The notes under the pieces are model-generated. The model had not been told where the DNA came from. It searched no databases and was given only the letters and a program-made list of their open reading frames with translations. From assembly GCF_964065165.1 (NCBI RefSeq), contig NZ_OZ061549.1:248001-312000 (forward strand): a stretch of DNA of 64,000 nucleotides, read 5' to 3'. Of this stretch, positions 8,508-17,500 are shown piece by piece. This stretch comes from Levilactobacillus yonginensis. Lineage in GTDB: Bacteria > Bacillota > Bacilli > Lactobacillales > Lactobacillaceae. The number at the start of each line of letters is the position of its first letter. Position 1 is the stretch's first letter. The translations under genes and the position numbers were made by a program.

Positions 8508-9191
8508 ATGACTGAAAAACAAACAAGTGAAAGAGCAGCTAGCAAAAAACACTCAGAACAATTGGTACACAAATTGGTTCAGCAAATTGACCGTAATCCG
8601 GGGGATGCCGATGCGTATTATGAATTGGCGACCGCATTGGTCGACCTGAATTCATTTGCTCAGGCGGAAGAGCTATTGATGAAGTCACTCGGCCTGTTTG
8701 GCGCCCAACCGGCAACGGTAGAAAAAATTCACTACGGGCTCGGTAACGTTTACTACGCTGCTCAGGATTATACCAAAGCTATTCAACAGTTTGACCAGTT
8801 AGGCCCGAAATGGAAGGGTGCCGGTTACCTAATGTTGGCACAAAGCTACATGGCGAATGGTGATCACAAGCGTGCACTTGCCTTTGCATTGACAGCGTTG
8901 ACGAGTCAGCCCCAAGATGGGGCCACACTGCAGGTCGTTGCAGAAAACCTCCTGGCAGTGGGCGATTTTGCACAAGCGGCGAAGTATTATGATCAGGTGT
9001 TGATGTTGGACGATCAGAACGGCCGAGCGACGTTTGATCGTGGCTTGGTAGCGATGGTGCAAGGCACACACTATGCTGATTACTTTAAGCGAGCAGAACA
9101 ATTAGATCCACAGTATTTTCAACAGGGGCAGAAGCGCCTTGCCGAGATTGAAAAGTTCATTCAAACTCAGGGTGGTCACGACGCAAAGTAA
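8508..9191 (+). CDS. TPR-repeat protein
   Basis: A 227-residue cytosolic protein made of tetratricopeptide repeats. Successive units with the A..Y..A..L pattern are visible, for example YYELATALVDLNSFAQAEEL, YYAAQDYTKAIQQFDQL and AEN.LAVGDFAQAAKYYDQVL. There is no signal peptide or membrane segment. It sits between a phosphatase and RecD2 in one operon, with nine and fifteen bases of spacing. TPR proteins mediate protein contacts; the partner here is unknown. Confidence 0.85.
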   Translation: MTEKQTSERAASKKHSEQLVHKLVQQIDRNPGDADAYYELATALVDLNSFAQAEELLMKSLGLFGAQPATVEKIHYGLGNVYYAAQDYTKAIQQFDQLGPKWKGAGYLMLAQSYMANGDHKRALAFALTALTSQPQDGATLQVVAENLLAVGDFAQAAKYYDQVLMLDDQNGRATFDRGLVAMVQGTHYADYFKRAEQLDPQYFQQGQKRLAEIEKFIQTQGGHDAK

Positions 9192-9206
9192 GGAGGAGAC
9201 GAACGG

Positions 9207-11723
9207 ATGGCAACCGAATCACTAGATTTATTTGCAGGCGAGAGCACGACGAAAGCCGATTACGTGGTTGGGACCGTCAGTGCGGTCTTCTTTGCGAGTC
9301 AGGACAGTTTTTATAAGGTCATGCTGGTCAAGGTGTCAGAGACCAGTTTGGACTGGCACGAGGATGAAATCGTTGTGACCGGGAACTTTGCGGATATCAA
9401 GGATGACGTGACCTACCGCTTCACGGGAAAGCGGGTCGAGCACCCCAAGTACGGTGTCCAGTTTCAGGCGGACAATTATCAGAATGAAACGCCAACCTCG
9501 CGGGCCGGGGTGGTGGCTTATTTGAGCGGTGATGACTTTCCTGGGCTCGGAAAAAAGACGGCGGAAAAGATTGTAGATGCGTTGGGAACTAACGCTATCG
9601 AGGCGATTCTCAATGACAGTTCGATTCTCACGCCACTCCATTTATCACCTAAAGTTGTGGCGACCTTGGTTAGCCAGTTGCAGACCAACAATGGGATGGA
9701 GCAAATTATTATTGGTTTGAACGGTTACGGCTTTGGCAGTTCGCTGGCGGCCGCTATTTATAACCGGTATCAGGAAAAAACGTTGGATGTCATTCACGAG
9801 AATCCTTACCAGTTGGCGGAAGACATTCAGGGTGTTAGCTTCAAACGGGCCGACCAGATTGCCACCCAGTTGGGCTATGCGGCTGATCGTCCTGAACGTT
9901 TGCAGGCTGGGCTGTTACAGACGCTTGCCGACCTGTCAGTGGCTAACGGCGATACTTTTACTACGGCTAAACCGCTCCTCGGTAATTCCCTGCGACTTTT
10001 GGAGAATTCGCGTAACGTTCGATTAGACCCGCAAAAATTGGCGGACCAACTTCTTGAGCTAGCTAAGCAACAAAAAGTTGTGGGGGATGACCAGCGAATT
10101 TATCTTAAGGGCCTTTACGATGCTGAATGGCAGATTGCGGAGCACTTGCAACGGTTACTCAACGCGGATGGTGTTGGTGATAAATTCAACGACGAGGCCA
10201 TTCGTAAGCAAATTCGGATCGTTGAGAAACAGGGCGACATCGTTTACGATGACTCACAGACCGCGGCGTTATCTGCGGCCGTGCGGGCTAAAATCATGCT
10301 GCTGACTGGGGGACCCGGAACTGGGAAGACCACCATTATTCGCGGCCTGGTCAACCTTTATGCCCGGCTACATGACGTTTCTTTAGATATCAATGAATAT
10401 AAGGATAAGCCGTTTCCCATCTTGTTGGCGGCCCCAACTGGACGAGCGGCCAAGCGGATGAGTGAGTCAACTGGCTTACCGGCTAGTACGATTCATCGAT
10501 TGCTCGGTTTGACCGGGCGGGAGGCGAATCCCGATGAGGCGGCCACCAAGGATTTGGAGGGTGGTCTGTTGATCATCGACGAAGTCTCCATGGTGGACGT
10601 CTATTTGATGAAGACGTTACTCCGGGCGGTTCCTGAGGGCATGCAAGTGATTCTGGTGGGGGATAAGGACCAGTTACCCTCGGTGGGCCCCGGTCAAGTC
10701 TTCCACGACCTGTTGGCCAGTGACCAATTGGCCAAGATTCAACTGGATACCATTTATCGCCAGGGGGATGGCTCGTCGATCATTCCCTTGGCCCATGCCA
10801 TTAAGCGGGGCACCCTTCCAGATGACCTCACCAAGAATCAGCCTGATCGGTCGTTTATTCCGTGTCGGGCAAACCAGGTGGCCGATGTTATTGACCAGAT
10901 TGTGGCTAAGGCCCACGCCAAGGGTTTCTCGGCCAGCGATATTCAGGTGCTGGCACCCATGTACCGTGGGGCTGCTGGCATTGATCAATTAAACGTGATT
11001 CTTCAAGAGATTTTAAACCCGAAGAAGAGTGAGCGGACCAAGGAAGTTGAGTTTCGCAATCAGCATTTTCGGATTGGCGATAAGGTTTTACACCTCGTCA
11101 ATAGTCCTGAAAACAACGTGTTTAACGGTGACATTGGCACGATTACGGGAATCGACTTGGCCAGCGATAAAAATAGTAAGGTGAAGAGTGATCAGTTGAC
11201 GATTGCCTTTGAACAGACGGAGGTCACGTACGCGCGAAACGATTGGATTCGGTTGACGTTGGCTTACTGCATGTCGATTCATAAGGCGCAGGGGTCAGAA
11301 TTTAAATTGGTGATTCTCCCCATGGTGAGTCAGTATAACCGGATGCTTCAGCGTAATTTGCTGTACACGGCGGTGACACGGGCGGCCGATATGCTTATTT
11401 TATTAGGGGAACCGCGGGCCTTCGAAGCCTGTGTCACAAATCTGTCGGTCAACCGGAATACCACCCTGACAACCCGGATTCAGTCGGTATTGGCACCCGA
11501 TGGAGCACAACCGGTCCAGCAATCAGAGGCGACACCGAGTCAACCGGACACGACTGATTCTGGTGAGGCCGTGACTGAGAAAGCCACACCCGCTGCGTCT
11601 GAGCAGGAGACACCAATGCCGCCGGATTATCGGCTGACTTCTGAGCTGATTTTGGCTGGTAAAGTGGACCCAATGATTGGGATGCAAGGCGTTACACCGC
11701 AACAATTTATGCCATCGGCTTAA
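9207..11723 (+). CDS. recD2: ATP-dependent 5'-3' DNA helicase RecD2
   Basis: An 838-residue superfamily 1B helicase of the RecD2 type, which acts without RecBC in Firmicutes. An N-terminal OB-like region and helix-hairpin-helix repeats (GDDFPGLGKKTAEKIVDALG) precede the motor. Walker A is GGPGTGKTT at about residue 368, Walker B is LLIIDEVSMVD, and the last motif is YTAVTRAADMLILLG. The C-terminal 90 residues are low-complexity Thr/Pro/Glu-rich and likely disordered. ATG at 9207 follows AAGGAGGAG. Role: DNA repair and replication-fork maintenance. Confidence 0.95.
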   Translation: MATESLDLFAGESTTKADYVVGTVSAVFFASQDSFYKVMLVKVSETSLDWHEDEIVVTGNFADIKDDVTYRFTGKRVEHPKYGVQFQADNYQNETPTSRAGVVAYLSGDDFPGLGKKTAEKIVDALGTNAIEAILNDSSILTPLHLSPKVVATLVSQLQTNNGMEQIIIGLNGYGFGSSLAAAIYNRYQEKTLDVIHENPYQLAEDIQGVSFKRADQIATQLGYAADRPERLQAGLLQTLADLSVANGDTFTTAKPLLGNSLRLLENSRNVRLDPQKLADQLLELAKQQKVVGDDQRIYLKGLYDAEWQIAEHLQRLLNADGVGDKFNDEAIRKQIRIVEKQGDIVYDDSQTAALSAAVRAKIMLLTGGPGTGKTTIIRGLVNLYARLHDVSLDINEYKDKPFPILLAAPTGRAAKRMSESTGLPASTIHRLLGLTGREANPDEAATKDLEGGLLIIDEVSMVDVYLMKTLLRAVPEGMQVILVGDKDQLPSVGPGQVFHDLLASDQLAKIQLDTIYRQGDGSSIIPLAHAIKRGTLPDDLTKNQPDRSFIPCRANQVADVIDQIVAKAHAKGFSASDIQVLAPMYRGAAGIDQLNVILQEILNPKKSERTKEVEFRNQHFRIGDKVLHLVNSPENNVFNGDIGTITGIDLASDKNSKVKSDQLTIAFEQTEVTYARNDWIRLTLAYCMSIHKAQGSEFKLVILPMVSQYNRMLQRNLLYTAVTRAADMLILLGEPRAFEACVTNLSVNRNTTLTTRIQSVLAPDGAQPVQQSEATPSQPDTTDSGEAVTEKATPAASEQETPMPPDYRLTSELILAGKVDPMIGMQGVTPQQFMPSA

Positions 11724-11740
11724 ATTCGGTGTCACAAGCG

Positions 11741-11769
11741 TTGCGTTTCTGAAAAAAGATTGCGATAAT
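11741..11769 (+). promoter_or_regulatory. Promoter of the PRPP synthase paralogue
   Basis: TTGCGT at 11741-11746, a 17-base spacer and GATAAT at 11764-11769. Confidence 0.65.
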
Positions 11770-11816
11770 GTAGACAGTAAAAACTAAGATTGTGGTGAAC
11801 CCACTGGGAGGCTGTT

Positions 11817-12803
11817 ATGGCAGAACACGTCGAAGCTGGCAGAATGAAAGTCTTTGCGTTAAATTCTAATCGGCCGCTTGCTGAAAAGATTGCAAAGGCG
11901 GCAGGCGTTGAATTAGGTAAAGCAACAATTAAGCACTTTAGTGATGGCGAAATTCAGATCAGTATCGATGAAAGTATTCGGGGCGATGAGCTCTTCTTGA
12001 TTCAATCCGTATCCGATCCCGTTAACACCAATTTGATGGAACTCTTGATCATGGTAGATGCTGCTCGGCGGGCAAGTGCTGCCAAAATCAACGTGGTTAT
12101 TCCGTACTACGGTTATTCGCGGGCCGACCGTAAAGCTCGTTCGCGGGAACCGATTACAGCCAAGTTAATTGCGTCGTTGATGCAAATGGATGGGGTTAAT
12201 CGGGTGATTGCCCTGGACCTTCATGCGGCACAATTACAAGGCTTCTTTGACATTCCAGTTGATCACTTACAAAGTGACCAACTGTTGACGAGTTGGTTTG
12301 AAGACAGTACGAGTTTAGCCGATGAGGATATCGTTGTCGTGGCGCCAGACCACGCCGGTGTGAGTCGGGCGCGGCGGTTAGCTGAAATTCTTGGCGCGCC
12401 AATTGCCATTATTGATAACCGGACGGACACCGAAAGTGTGGCGCATCCGGAAGCTGTGATTGGTGACGTACGCGGTAAACACTGTATCCTGGTGGATGAT
12501 ATCATTGATACGGCTATTCGAATTACGGTATCTGCGGATGCACTGAAGGCGGCTGGTGCAGATGACGTTTACGCCTGTGCTACCCACGCCGTTCTATCTG
12601 GCGATGCGCCAGAACGGATCGAAAAGTCCGTGTTGAAGAAGGTCGTCATTACCGATTCCATTCAACTTCCCGAAGAAAAACAGATCGACAAGTTTGTCGT
12701 GATGTCTGTGGGTGAGCTGTTTGGAAAGGCTATCGATTTGATTTACCATGAAGAACCAGTCGACTCACTGTTTCACCCGATGGTTAAGCGACAAAAACAG
12801 TAG
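11817..12803 (+). CDS. prs: Divergent ribose-phosphate pyrophosphokinase (PRPP synthase paralogue)
   Basis: A 328-residue protein homologous along its length to class I PRPP synthase, which makes PRPP from ribose 5-phosphate and ATP. Well kept are HFSDGEIQI, the flexible-loop segment [14 protein letters not shown] and [10 protein letters not shown]. Key residues differ from Bacillus Prs: the catalytic-loop IIDKRRP reads IIDNRTD, so Lys197 and Arg199 become Asn201 and Thr203. The ribose-5-phosphate loop DTAGT reads DTAIR (residues 231-235), and SPDHGG reads APDHAG. It may be inactive alone and act as a regulatory subunit. A normal prs gene would be expected elsewhere. It is monocistronic with its own promoter and terminator. 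Confidence 0.85.
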   Translation: MAEHVEAGRMKVFALNSNRPLAEKIAKAAGVELGKATIKHFSDGEIQISIDESIRGDELFLIQSVSDPVNTNLMELLIMVDAARRASAAKINVVIPYYGYSRADRKARSREPITAKLIASLMQMDGVNRVIALDLHAAQLQGFFDIPVDHLQSDQLLTSWFEDSTSLADEDIVVVAPDHAGVSRARRLAEILGAPIAIIDNRTDTESVAHPEAVIGDVRGKHCILVDDIIDTAIRITVSADALKAAGADDVYACATHAVLSGDAPERIEKSVLKKVVITDSIQLPEEKQIDKFVVMSVGELFGKAIDLIYHEEPVDSLFHPMVKRQKQ

Positions 12804-12820
12804 AATTTAAGCAAGCAGTA

Positions 12821-12852
12821 AGGGGTTGAGGCAAAAGTCTCAACCCCTTTTT
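12821..12852 (+). terminator. Terminator of the prs paralogue
   Basis: AGGGGTTGAG at 12821-12830 pairs with CTCAACCCCT at 12839-12848, followed by T residues. Confidence 0.92.
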
Positions 12853-12965
12853 ACCGTCTATTTTGCATTGCTGAGTTTTGTGTTGGCGGGGCAACAACTG
12901 GGTGGTCGGAAAAGTGGTGTTGTCTCCTGGTTTGTGCTAGTTTAGGTCTATAGGATACCGTGGAG

Positions 12966-13041
12966 ATGTGTAACATCAAGGTGCGTTATGGTCGACAAGG
13001 CTTCCATGACGGGGGTGTTGAAACGCACGAGCTATACACAT
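12966..13041 (+). promoter_or_regulatory. Riboswitch-like structured leader of the amidase operon
   Basis: There are two nested perfect 7-base helices. The outer is ATGTGTA at 12966-12972 with TACACAT at 13035-13041. The inner is GTGCGTT at 12981-12987 with AACGCAC at 13022-13028. A small ATGG/CCAT hairpin lies inside. The asymmetric internal loop between the helices could be a binding pocket. It ends about 20 bases before the ribosome binding site and has no terminator, so any control would be translational. It matches no riboswitch class I know. Confidence 0.4.
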
Positions 13042-13076
13042 TTATTTTTACATAGAAATCTGAGGAGGTGGTCCGT

Positions 13077-14564
13077 TTGGGACTGAATGATTGGATTGGG
13101 ACGCCCGCGTTAACGTGGGCACGACGCGTGCGTCGTGGTGAGGTTACTAGCAGGGAGTTAGTTGAAGCCGCGTTTACAGAAATTGACCGGCAGAATCCCC
13201 AGCTGAACGCGGTAATTTCTACGCGCAAGGAGCAAGCGTTGCAGGAAGCTGCCAGACAGGTTGATACGGGCCAACCCTTCTTGGGTGTTCCACTGTTATT
13301 GAAGGGATTAGGCCAACAGTTGCAGGGCCTGCCGAGTACCAGTGGTTCCCGATTGTTGAAAGCTAACGTGGCTTCACGGACCAGTTTTTTTGTTGAAGCT
13401 TTGCAACGGGCTGGTTTTATTGTGATCGGTCAGACCAATTATCCCGAATTTGGGTTTAAAAATATTACGGATTCCCAGTTGTATGGGGATGCACATAATC
13501 CTTGGAATTTAGATTATCAACCCGGCGGCTCTTCTGGTGGAGCAGCGGCAGCGGTTGCTGCTGGCTTGGTACCCATTGCGGCTGGGAGTGATGGGGGTGG
13601 CTCCATTCGGATACCAGCATCCTGGTCTGGGACGATTGGGTTAAAACCAACTCGTGGACGGGTTCCCGTAGGTCTTGATGACTGGCGGTCCTGGCAGGGG
13701 GCAGCAATTGATTTTGGACTAACACGTTCAATTAAAGATACGGCAGCTCTACTGGACAGTCTACAGGTCCTACAGCCCGCCGCGGTCTTTCAAACGCCCT
13801 TAGTGCGACCAGGCTTTACCACTCAGCTAGAACAACCCGTTCAACCTGGCTTGATTGGCTATACCACTGAATCACCGGTGGGGACACCGGTTAGTCCCGA
13901 GGCTGTTCAAGCCGTGATGTCAGCCGTTGGCTTTTTGGAGAATCAGGGATTTAATGTGGAAGAGGTACGTAACCCAGTTGATGGTGTCACGCTCATGGAA
14001 AGTTATTACACCATGAATGCTGGGGAGACCGCGGCCTTGATGAGCGAACTAGCCGCGGAGCTTGGACGGCCACTGCAGGTTGACGACATGGAGCTGCTGA
14101 CCTGGGCTCTTTATCAGACGGGTCTGAAGACGACCGCCGCCGATTACAGCCTGGCACTGGGTGAATGGGATCAGGCGGCTTGGCAGATGGCTCAGCTACA
14201 CGCAAGGTATCCGGTGGTGTTGACGCCAACAACGGCTTGGCCAGCACCTGAGGTGGGAGATTCACTTGTCTCATCAGAAAATACGGCTAAAATGGCCGAC
14301 ATTGCAGAGCTGTCTGTTGCGGCTCAGAAACAGTTGATCTATGACCAATGGTTACCAGCACTGACGCGTTCGCCTTTCACACAACAGGCCAATCTCACCG
14401 GTGAACCGGCAATTAGTCTGCCGACTGCAGTTACAGCCGACGGGTTACCACTAGGCATTCAGTTTAACGCCGCGAAGGGAGAAGAATTACGGCTTTTGAG
14501 GCTTGGCGCTTTATTTGAACGAGCAGGACGGTTAAAATGGTTACATGCAACTAAATTAGATTGA
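13077..14564 (+). CDS. Amidase signature family hydrolase
   Basis: A 495-residue amidase. The Ser-cisSer-Lys triad is visible as Lys76 in LLLKGLG, Ser152 in QPGGSSGGAA and Ser176 in GSDGGGSIRIP, with the spacing known for the family. Substrate is unknown: free amides or peptide amides are possible. I chose TTG at 13077 because AGGAGG at 13063-13068 lies eight bases before it; the GTG at 13068 overlaps that site and cannot be used. There is no signal peptide, so it is cytosolic. The oppA-like gene follows after 12 bases, suggesting that an imported peptide or amide is the substrate. Confidence 0.87.
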   Translation: MGLNDWIGTPALTWARRVRRGEVTSRELVEAAFTEIDRQNPQLNAVISTRKEQALQEAARQVDTGQPFLGVPLLLKGLGQQLQGLPSTSGSRLLKANVASRTSFFVEALQRAGFIVIGQTNYPEFGFKNITDSQLYGDAHNPWNLDYQPGGSSGGAAAAVAAGLVPIAAGSDGGGSIRIPASWSGTIGLKPTRGRVPVGLDDWRSWQGAAIDFGLTRSIKDTAALLDSLQVLQPAAVFQTPLVRPGFTTQLEQPVQPGLIGYTTESPVGTPVSPEAVQAVMSAVGFLENQGFNVEEVRNPVDGVTLMESYYTMNAGETAALMSELAAELGRPLQVDDMELLTWALYQTGLKTTAADYSLALGEWDQAAWQMAQLHARYPVVLTPTTAWPAPEVGDSLVSSENTAKMADIAELSVAAQKQLIYDQWLPALTRSPFTQQANLTGEPAISLPTAVTADGLPLGIQFNAAKGEELRLLRLGALFERAGRLKWLHATKLD

Positions 14565-14576
14565 GGAGCGAATGTT

Positions 14577-16223
14577 TTGAAGGGAAAACAGTTAGGACTT
14601 TTAATCGGAGTGACACTATTGGTAGCCGGGGGATTGGCTGCCTGCGGCAAGTCAACGTCTTCGAATAATTCGGGGCAGTTGGCGGCTAAGCAAGACGTCA
14701 AGCTCTCGACTAAATCCGAGGTCACCACGCTGGATGTATCTAAAGCGGCGGACTCGACCAGTTTGACCCAGCTATACCACACCCAAGAGGGATTGTATCG
14801 GTTAGGTAAAAAGGAAAAATTAATTAACGCACTGGCTACGAAGACCACGGTTTCAAATGGCGGGAAGACCTACGTTTTTAATCTCCGGAAGAATAATCAT
14901 TGGAACGATGGTAAGGCAGTCACTGCTCAGGATTTTGTCTATTCTTGGCGGCGGACGGTCGCCCCTAAGACGGCGGCTGAATACGCCTACCTGATGGCGG
15001 GAATTAAAAACTATAGCGCCGTTCAGAGTGGCAAAGTGGCGCCTAGTCAACTTGGCGTGAAGGCTTTGAACAAGTCGACGCTACAGGTGACTTTAAGTAA
15101 ACCAGTGGCCTATTTCAAATTATTGCTGGCCTTTCCAACTTTCTTCCCACAGGAACAGAGTGTGGTGGAAAAGTATGGTAGTGATTACGGTCATTCCAGT
15201 GGCAAGACAGCTTACGATGGTCCATTTGTTATGACCAAGTGGCAAGGGACTGACCAAAGCTGGACACTGGTAAAGAATTCGCAATTTTGGGACAAAAAAG
15301 CAATTACTTTAAAGAAGCTAAATTTCCAGGTTGTGGCGGATCCATCGACTGGTTTGAACTTGTATCAAAAGAAGGAACTGGATGCCACGACTTTAGATGG
15401 AACACAGGTTGCGAACTTGAAGAATAATAGTGACATGAAGACTTTTGTTGGTGGGACAACCTATTACATGCAGATGAATCAAAAGCGGGTCAAGGCACTG
15501 AAAAACCTGAAGGTTCGTCAGGCGCTGTCACTGGCGATTGATAAAAAGCAACTGGCTAAAAGTGTGTTACGTGATGGGTCTAAGGCACCACTTGGCTTTG
15601 TATCAGAGAATTTGACACAGAATCCTAAGACTAAGGCTGATTTTGCCAAGGATGCTTACGTCAAAGATGGGGTTGTCTACAATTTGACGGCAGCCAAGAA
15701 ATTAATGAAGGCTGGATTGAAGGCGTCCGGTACGAAGCAGTTGGACTTAACGTTGATGGCTGACGATACCAGTGTTACGAAGACGGTTGCCCAGTACATT
15801 CAAGCTGAATTGCAGAAGTTGCCGAACGTTAAGGTTTCTATCAATACGTTGCCGTACAAGACCCGGTTAAGTCGGTCGAATGCAGGTAACTTTGACTTAG
15901 TTATCTCTAGTTGGGGTGCTGATTTTGCTGATCCCATCAACTTCCTATCGCTGATGAGTACTGGTAATACCAATAATAATGGTGGCTTCTCCGACGCCAA
16001 GTACGATAGCGATGTTAAGAAGTCTGAGAATCAGGATGCTAACAATCCAACCGCTCGTTACCAAGACTTAGTTAGCGCTGAAAAGCGATTGATGACGCAA
16101 CAGGGCCTGGTACCGCTGTATCAACCAGCTACGGTTGAAATGTGGAATCCCAAGGTCTCTGGTTATGTTTGGAATCCAGCGGGGATGAGTCGCGGGTACC
16201 AATGGATGGAACTGAAAAAGTAG
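14577..16223 (+). CDS. Oligopeptide-binding lipoprotein (OppA family)
   Basis: A 548-residue solute-binding lipoprotein of the SBP family 5 type that captures peptides for an ABC importer. The signal peptide ends in the lipobox LAAC with the lipidated Cys at residue 23, and a Ser/Asn-rich linker follows. The family signature region is AEYAYLMAGIKNYSAVQSGK and the fold continues to the end. The TTG start at 14577 has GAGGAG at 14563-14568. No permease or ATPase genes are adjacent, so it is an orphan that must share another Opp transporter. It is in an operon with the amidase and is closed by a terminator. Confidence 0.9.
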   Translation: MKGKQLGLLIGVTLLVAGGLAACGKSTSSNNSGQLAAKQDVKLSTKSEVTTLDVSKAADSTSLTQLYHTQEGLYRLGKKEKLINALATKTTVSNGGKTYVFNLRKNNHWNDGKAVTAQDFVYSWRRTVAPKTAAEYAYLMAGIKNYSAVQSGKVAPSQLGVKALNKSTLQVTLSKPVAYFKLLLAFPTFFPQEQSVVEKYGSDYGHSSGKTAYDGPFVMTKWQGTDQSWTLVKNSQFWDKKAITLKKLNFQVVADPSTGLNLYQKKELDATTLDGTQVANLKNNSDMKTFVGGTTYYMQMNQKRVKALKNLKVRQALSLAIDKKQLAKSVLRDGSKAPLGFVSENLTQNPKTKADFAKDAYVKDGVVYNLTAAKKLMKAGLKASGTKQLDLTLMADDTSVTKTVAQYIQAELQKLPNVKVSINTLPYKTRLSRSNAGNFDLVISSWGADFADPINFLSLMSTGNTNNNGGFSDAKYDSDVKKSENQDANNPTARYQDLVSAEKRLMTQQGLVPLYQPATVEMWNPKVSGYVWNPAGMSRGYQWMELKK

Positions 16224-16235
16224 TCACGTGAAGCG

Positions 16236-16266
16236 GCGTACAGAATGAAAATTCTGTACGCTTTTT
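16236..16266 (+). terminator. Terminator of the amidase-oppA operon
   Basis: GCGTACAGAAT at 16236-16246 and its exact complement at 16251-16261 enclose a GAAA tetraloop, followed by five T. Confidence 0.95.
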
Positions 16267-16429
16267 GTATTTTAACTGAAACTCTTGTTTCTAATTGGAA
16301 AAGTAGGCTGTTTGAAAGACGGATGGGGGCAAGGCTTCAACATCGTTTCAGAAAATCTTTGCTACGGGCGAAGGTTGGTCAACTTTTGACTGGTGACCGG
16401 AGAAACTCCCGGTTGATTTTAATTGAGAA

Positions 16430-16486
16430 TTGAAATTGTGTATGAAACATGTTATACCTAGAGTAAGACTTATGAAAGCGAATACA
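16430..16486 (+). promoter_or_regulatory. murQ promoter with cre-like site
   Basis: TTGAAA at 16430-16435, a 17-base spacer and TATACC at 16453-16458. Just downstream, TGAAAGCGAATACA at 16473-16486 matches the CcpA cre consensus TGWAANCGNTNWCA at all but one position. A site there would block elongation, so carbon catabolite repression of murQ is likely. Confidence 0.55.
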
Positions 16487-16518
16487 TAAACAATTCACGG
16501 AGCTGGAGGCAGAACACT

Positions 16519-17427
16519 ATGCAATTTGACGACTTACTAACAGAGCAACGTAATCACCGGTCGACGCACATCGATCGGGAGTCCACGTTAGAAATGGTAG
16601 CAACGATTAACCGGGAGGACCACCGGGTAGCAAGGGCGGTACAGAAGGAATTGCCTCAAATTGCGGCGGCAATTGACGCTGCCTATCCCAAGTTTGATCA
16701 GGGTGGCCGTCTGATTTATATTGGCGCTGGGACCTCTGGTCGTTTAGGAGTGATTGACGCCACGGAACTACAACCAACTTATGGGTTGACGGCTGAGCAG
16801 ACCTTCGGCTTGATTGCCGGTGGTGCTGACGCGCTGACGCATACGGTGCAGTCAGCTGAAGATTCACCTGAATTAGCCCACGATGATTTAGCAGCGGTCA
16901 ATTTGACGGCACAGGACGTGGTAGTGGCGAGTGCTGCTTCTGGTCAAACACCATACACACTGGCAGCACTGGACTTTGCACAAAAACAAGGTGCCTTAGG
17001 CATTGGTTTTTCCTGCATTGAAGGCAGTCCTTTGGCTGAGCTGGCAGACTACCCGATTACGCCGGTTGTCGGTCCCGAGATCATCACGGGAGCCACGCTT
17101 TTAAAGGCCGGGACCGCGGAAAAAATGGTGTTGAACATGCTGTCTACGGGCATCATGGTTAAGTCCGGTAAGGTCTATCAAAACCTGATGATCAACGTGG
17201 TACCAACCAATGGCAAGACGTTCGAACGGGCCAAGAAGATTATTGCTGAGGCCACTCAGACGTCCATGATTGCTGCAGAGCGGGCCTTAGATCGGGCGGG
17301 GAATAACGTTCCTCTGGCTATTGTCTTGATTGAAACGAAGGGAACCATTGCCGAGGCTAAGAGCTTGCTGGCAGCCACCGGTGGTCACGTGTCACAAGCA
17401 GTCAAGCTAAATGATGATCAACAGTAA
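16519..17427 (+). CDS. murQ: N-acetylmuramic acid 6-phosphate etherase
   Basis: A 302-residue SIS-domain enzyme that removes D-lactate from MurNAc 6-phosphate, giving GlcNAc 6-phosphate during cell-wall recycling. Characteristic stretches are GRLIYIGAGTSGRLGVIDATELQPT, the second phosphate loop ASAASGQTPYTLAAL and the conserved GPEIITGATLLKAGTAEKMVLNMLSTG. ATG at 16519 follows GGAG. No MurNAc PTS gene is next to it. It appears transcribed alone, since the next gene has its own promoter. Confidence 0.96.
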   Translation: MQFDDLLTEQRNHRSTHIDRESTLEMVATINREDHRVARAVQKELPQIAAAIDAAYPKFDQGGRLIYIGAGTSGRLGVIDATELQPTYGLTAEQTFGLIAGGADALTHTVQSAEDSPELAHDDLAAVNLTAQDVVVASAASGQTPYTLAALDFAQKQGALGIGFSCIEGSPLAELADYPITPVVGPEIITGATLLKAGTAEKMVLNMLSTGIMVKSGKVYQNLMINVVPTNGKTFERAKKIIAEATQTSMIAAERALDRAGNNVPLAIVLIETKGTIAEAKSLLAATGGHVSQAVKLNDDQQ

Positions 17428-17436
17428 CCCCTTGGC

Positions 17437-17465
17437 TTGACTGGTCCACACCAATTCTCTATACT
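17437..17465 (+). promoter_or_regulatory. Promoter of the aldo/keto reductase gene
   Basis: TTGACT at 17437-17442, a 17-base spacer and TATACT at 17460-17465, close to consensus. Confidence 0.8.
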
Positions 17466-17500
17466 TTAGACTAGGTATAAGAGGAAAGGAAAGTGGCAAA

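Noticed and set aside
16245..16433. A 62-codon frame after oppA
   Set aside because: Its ATG lies in the loop of the oppA terminator, there is no ribosome binding site, and the translation is Arg-rich with no domain character.
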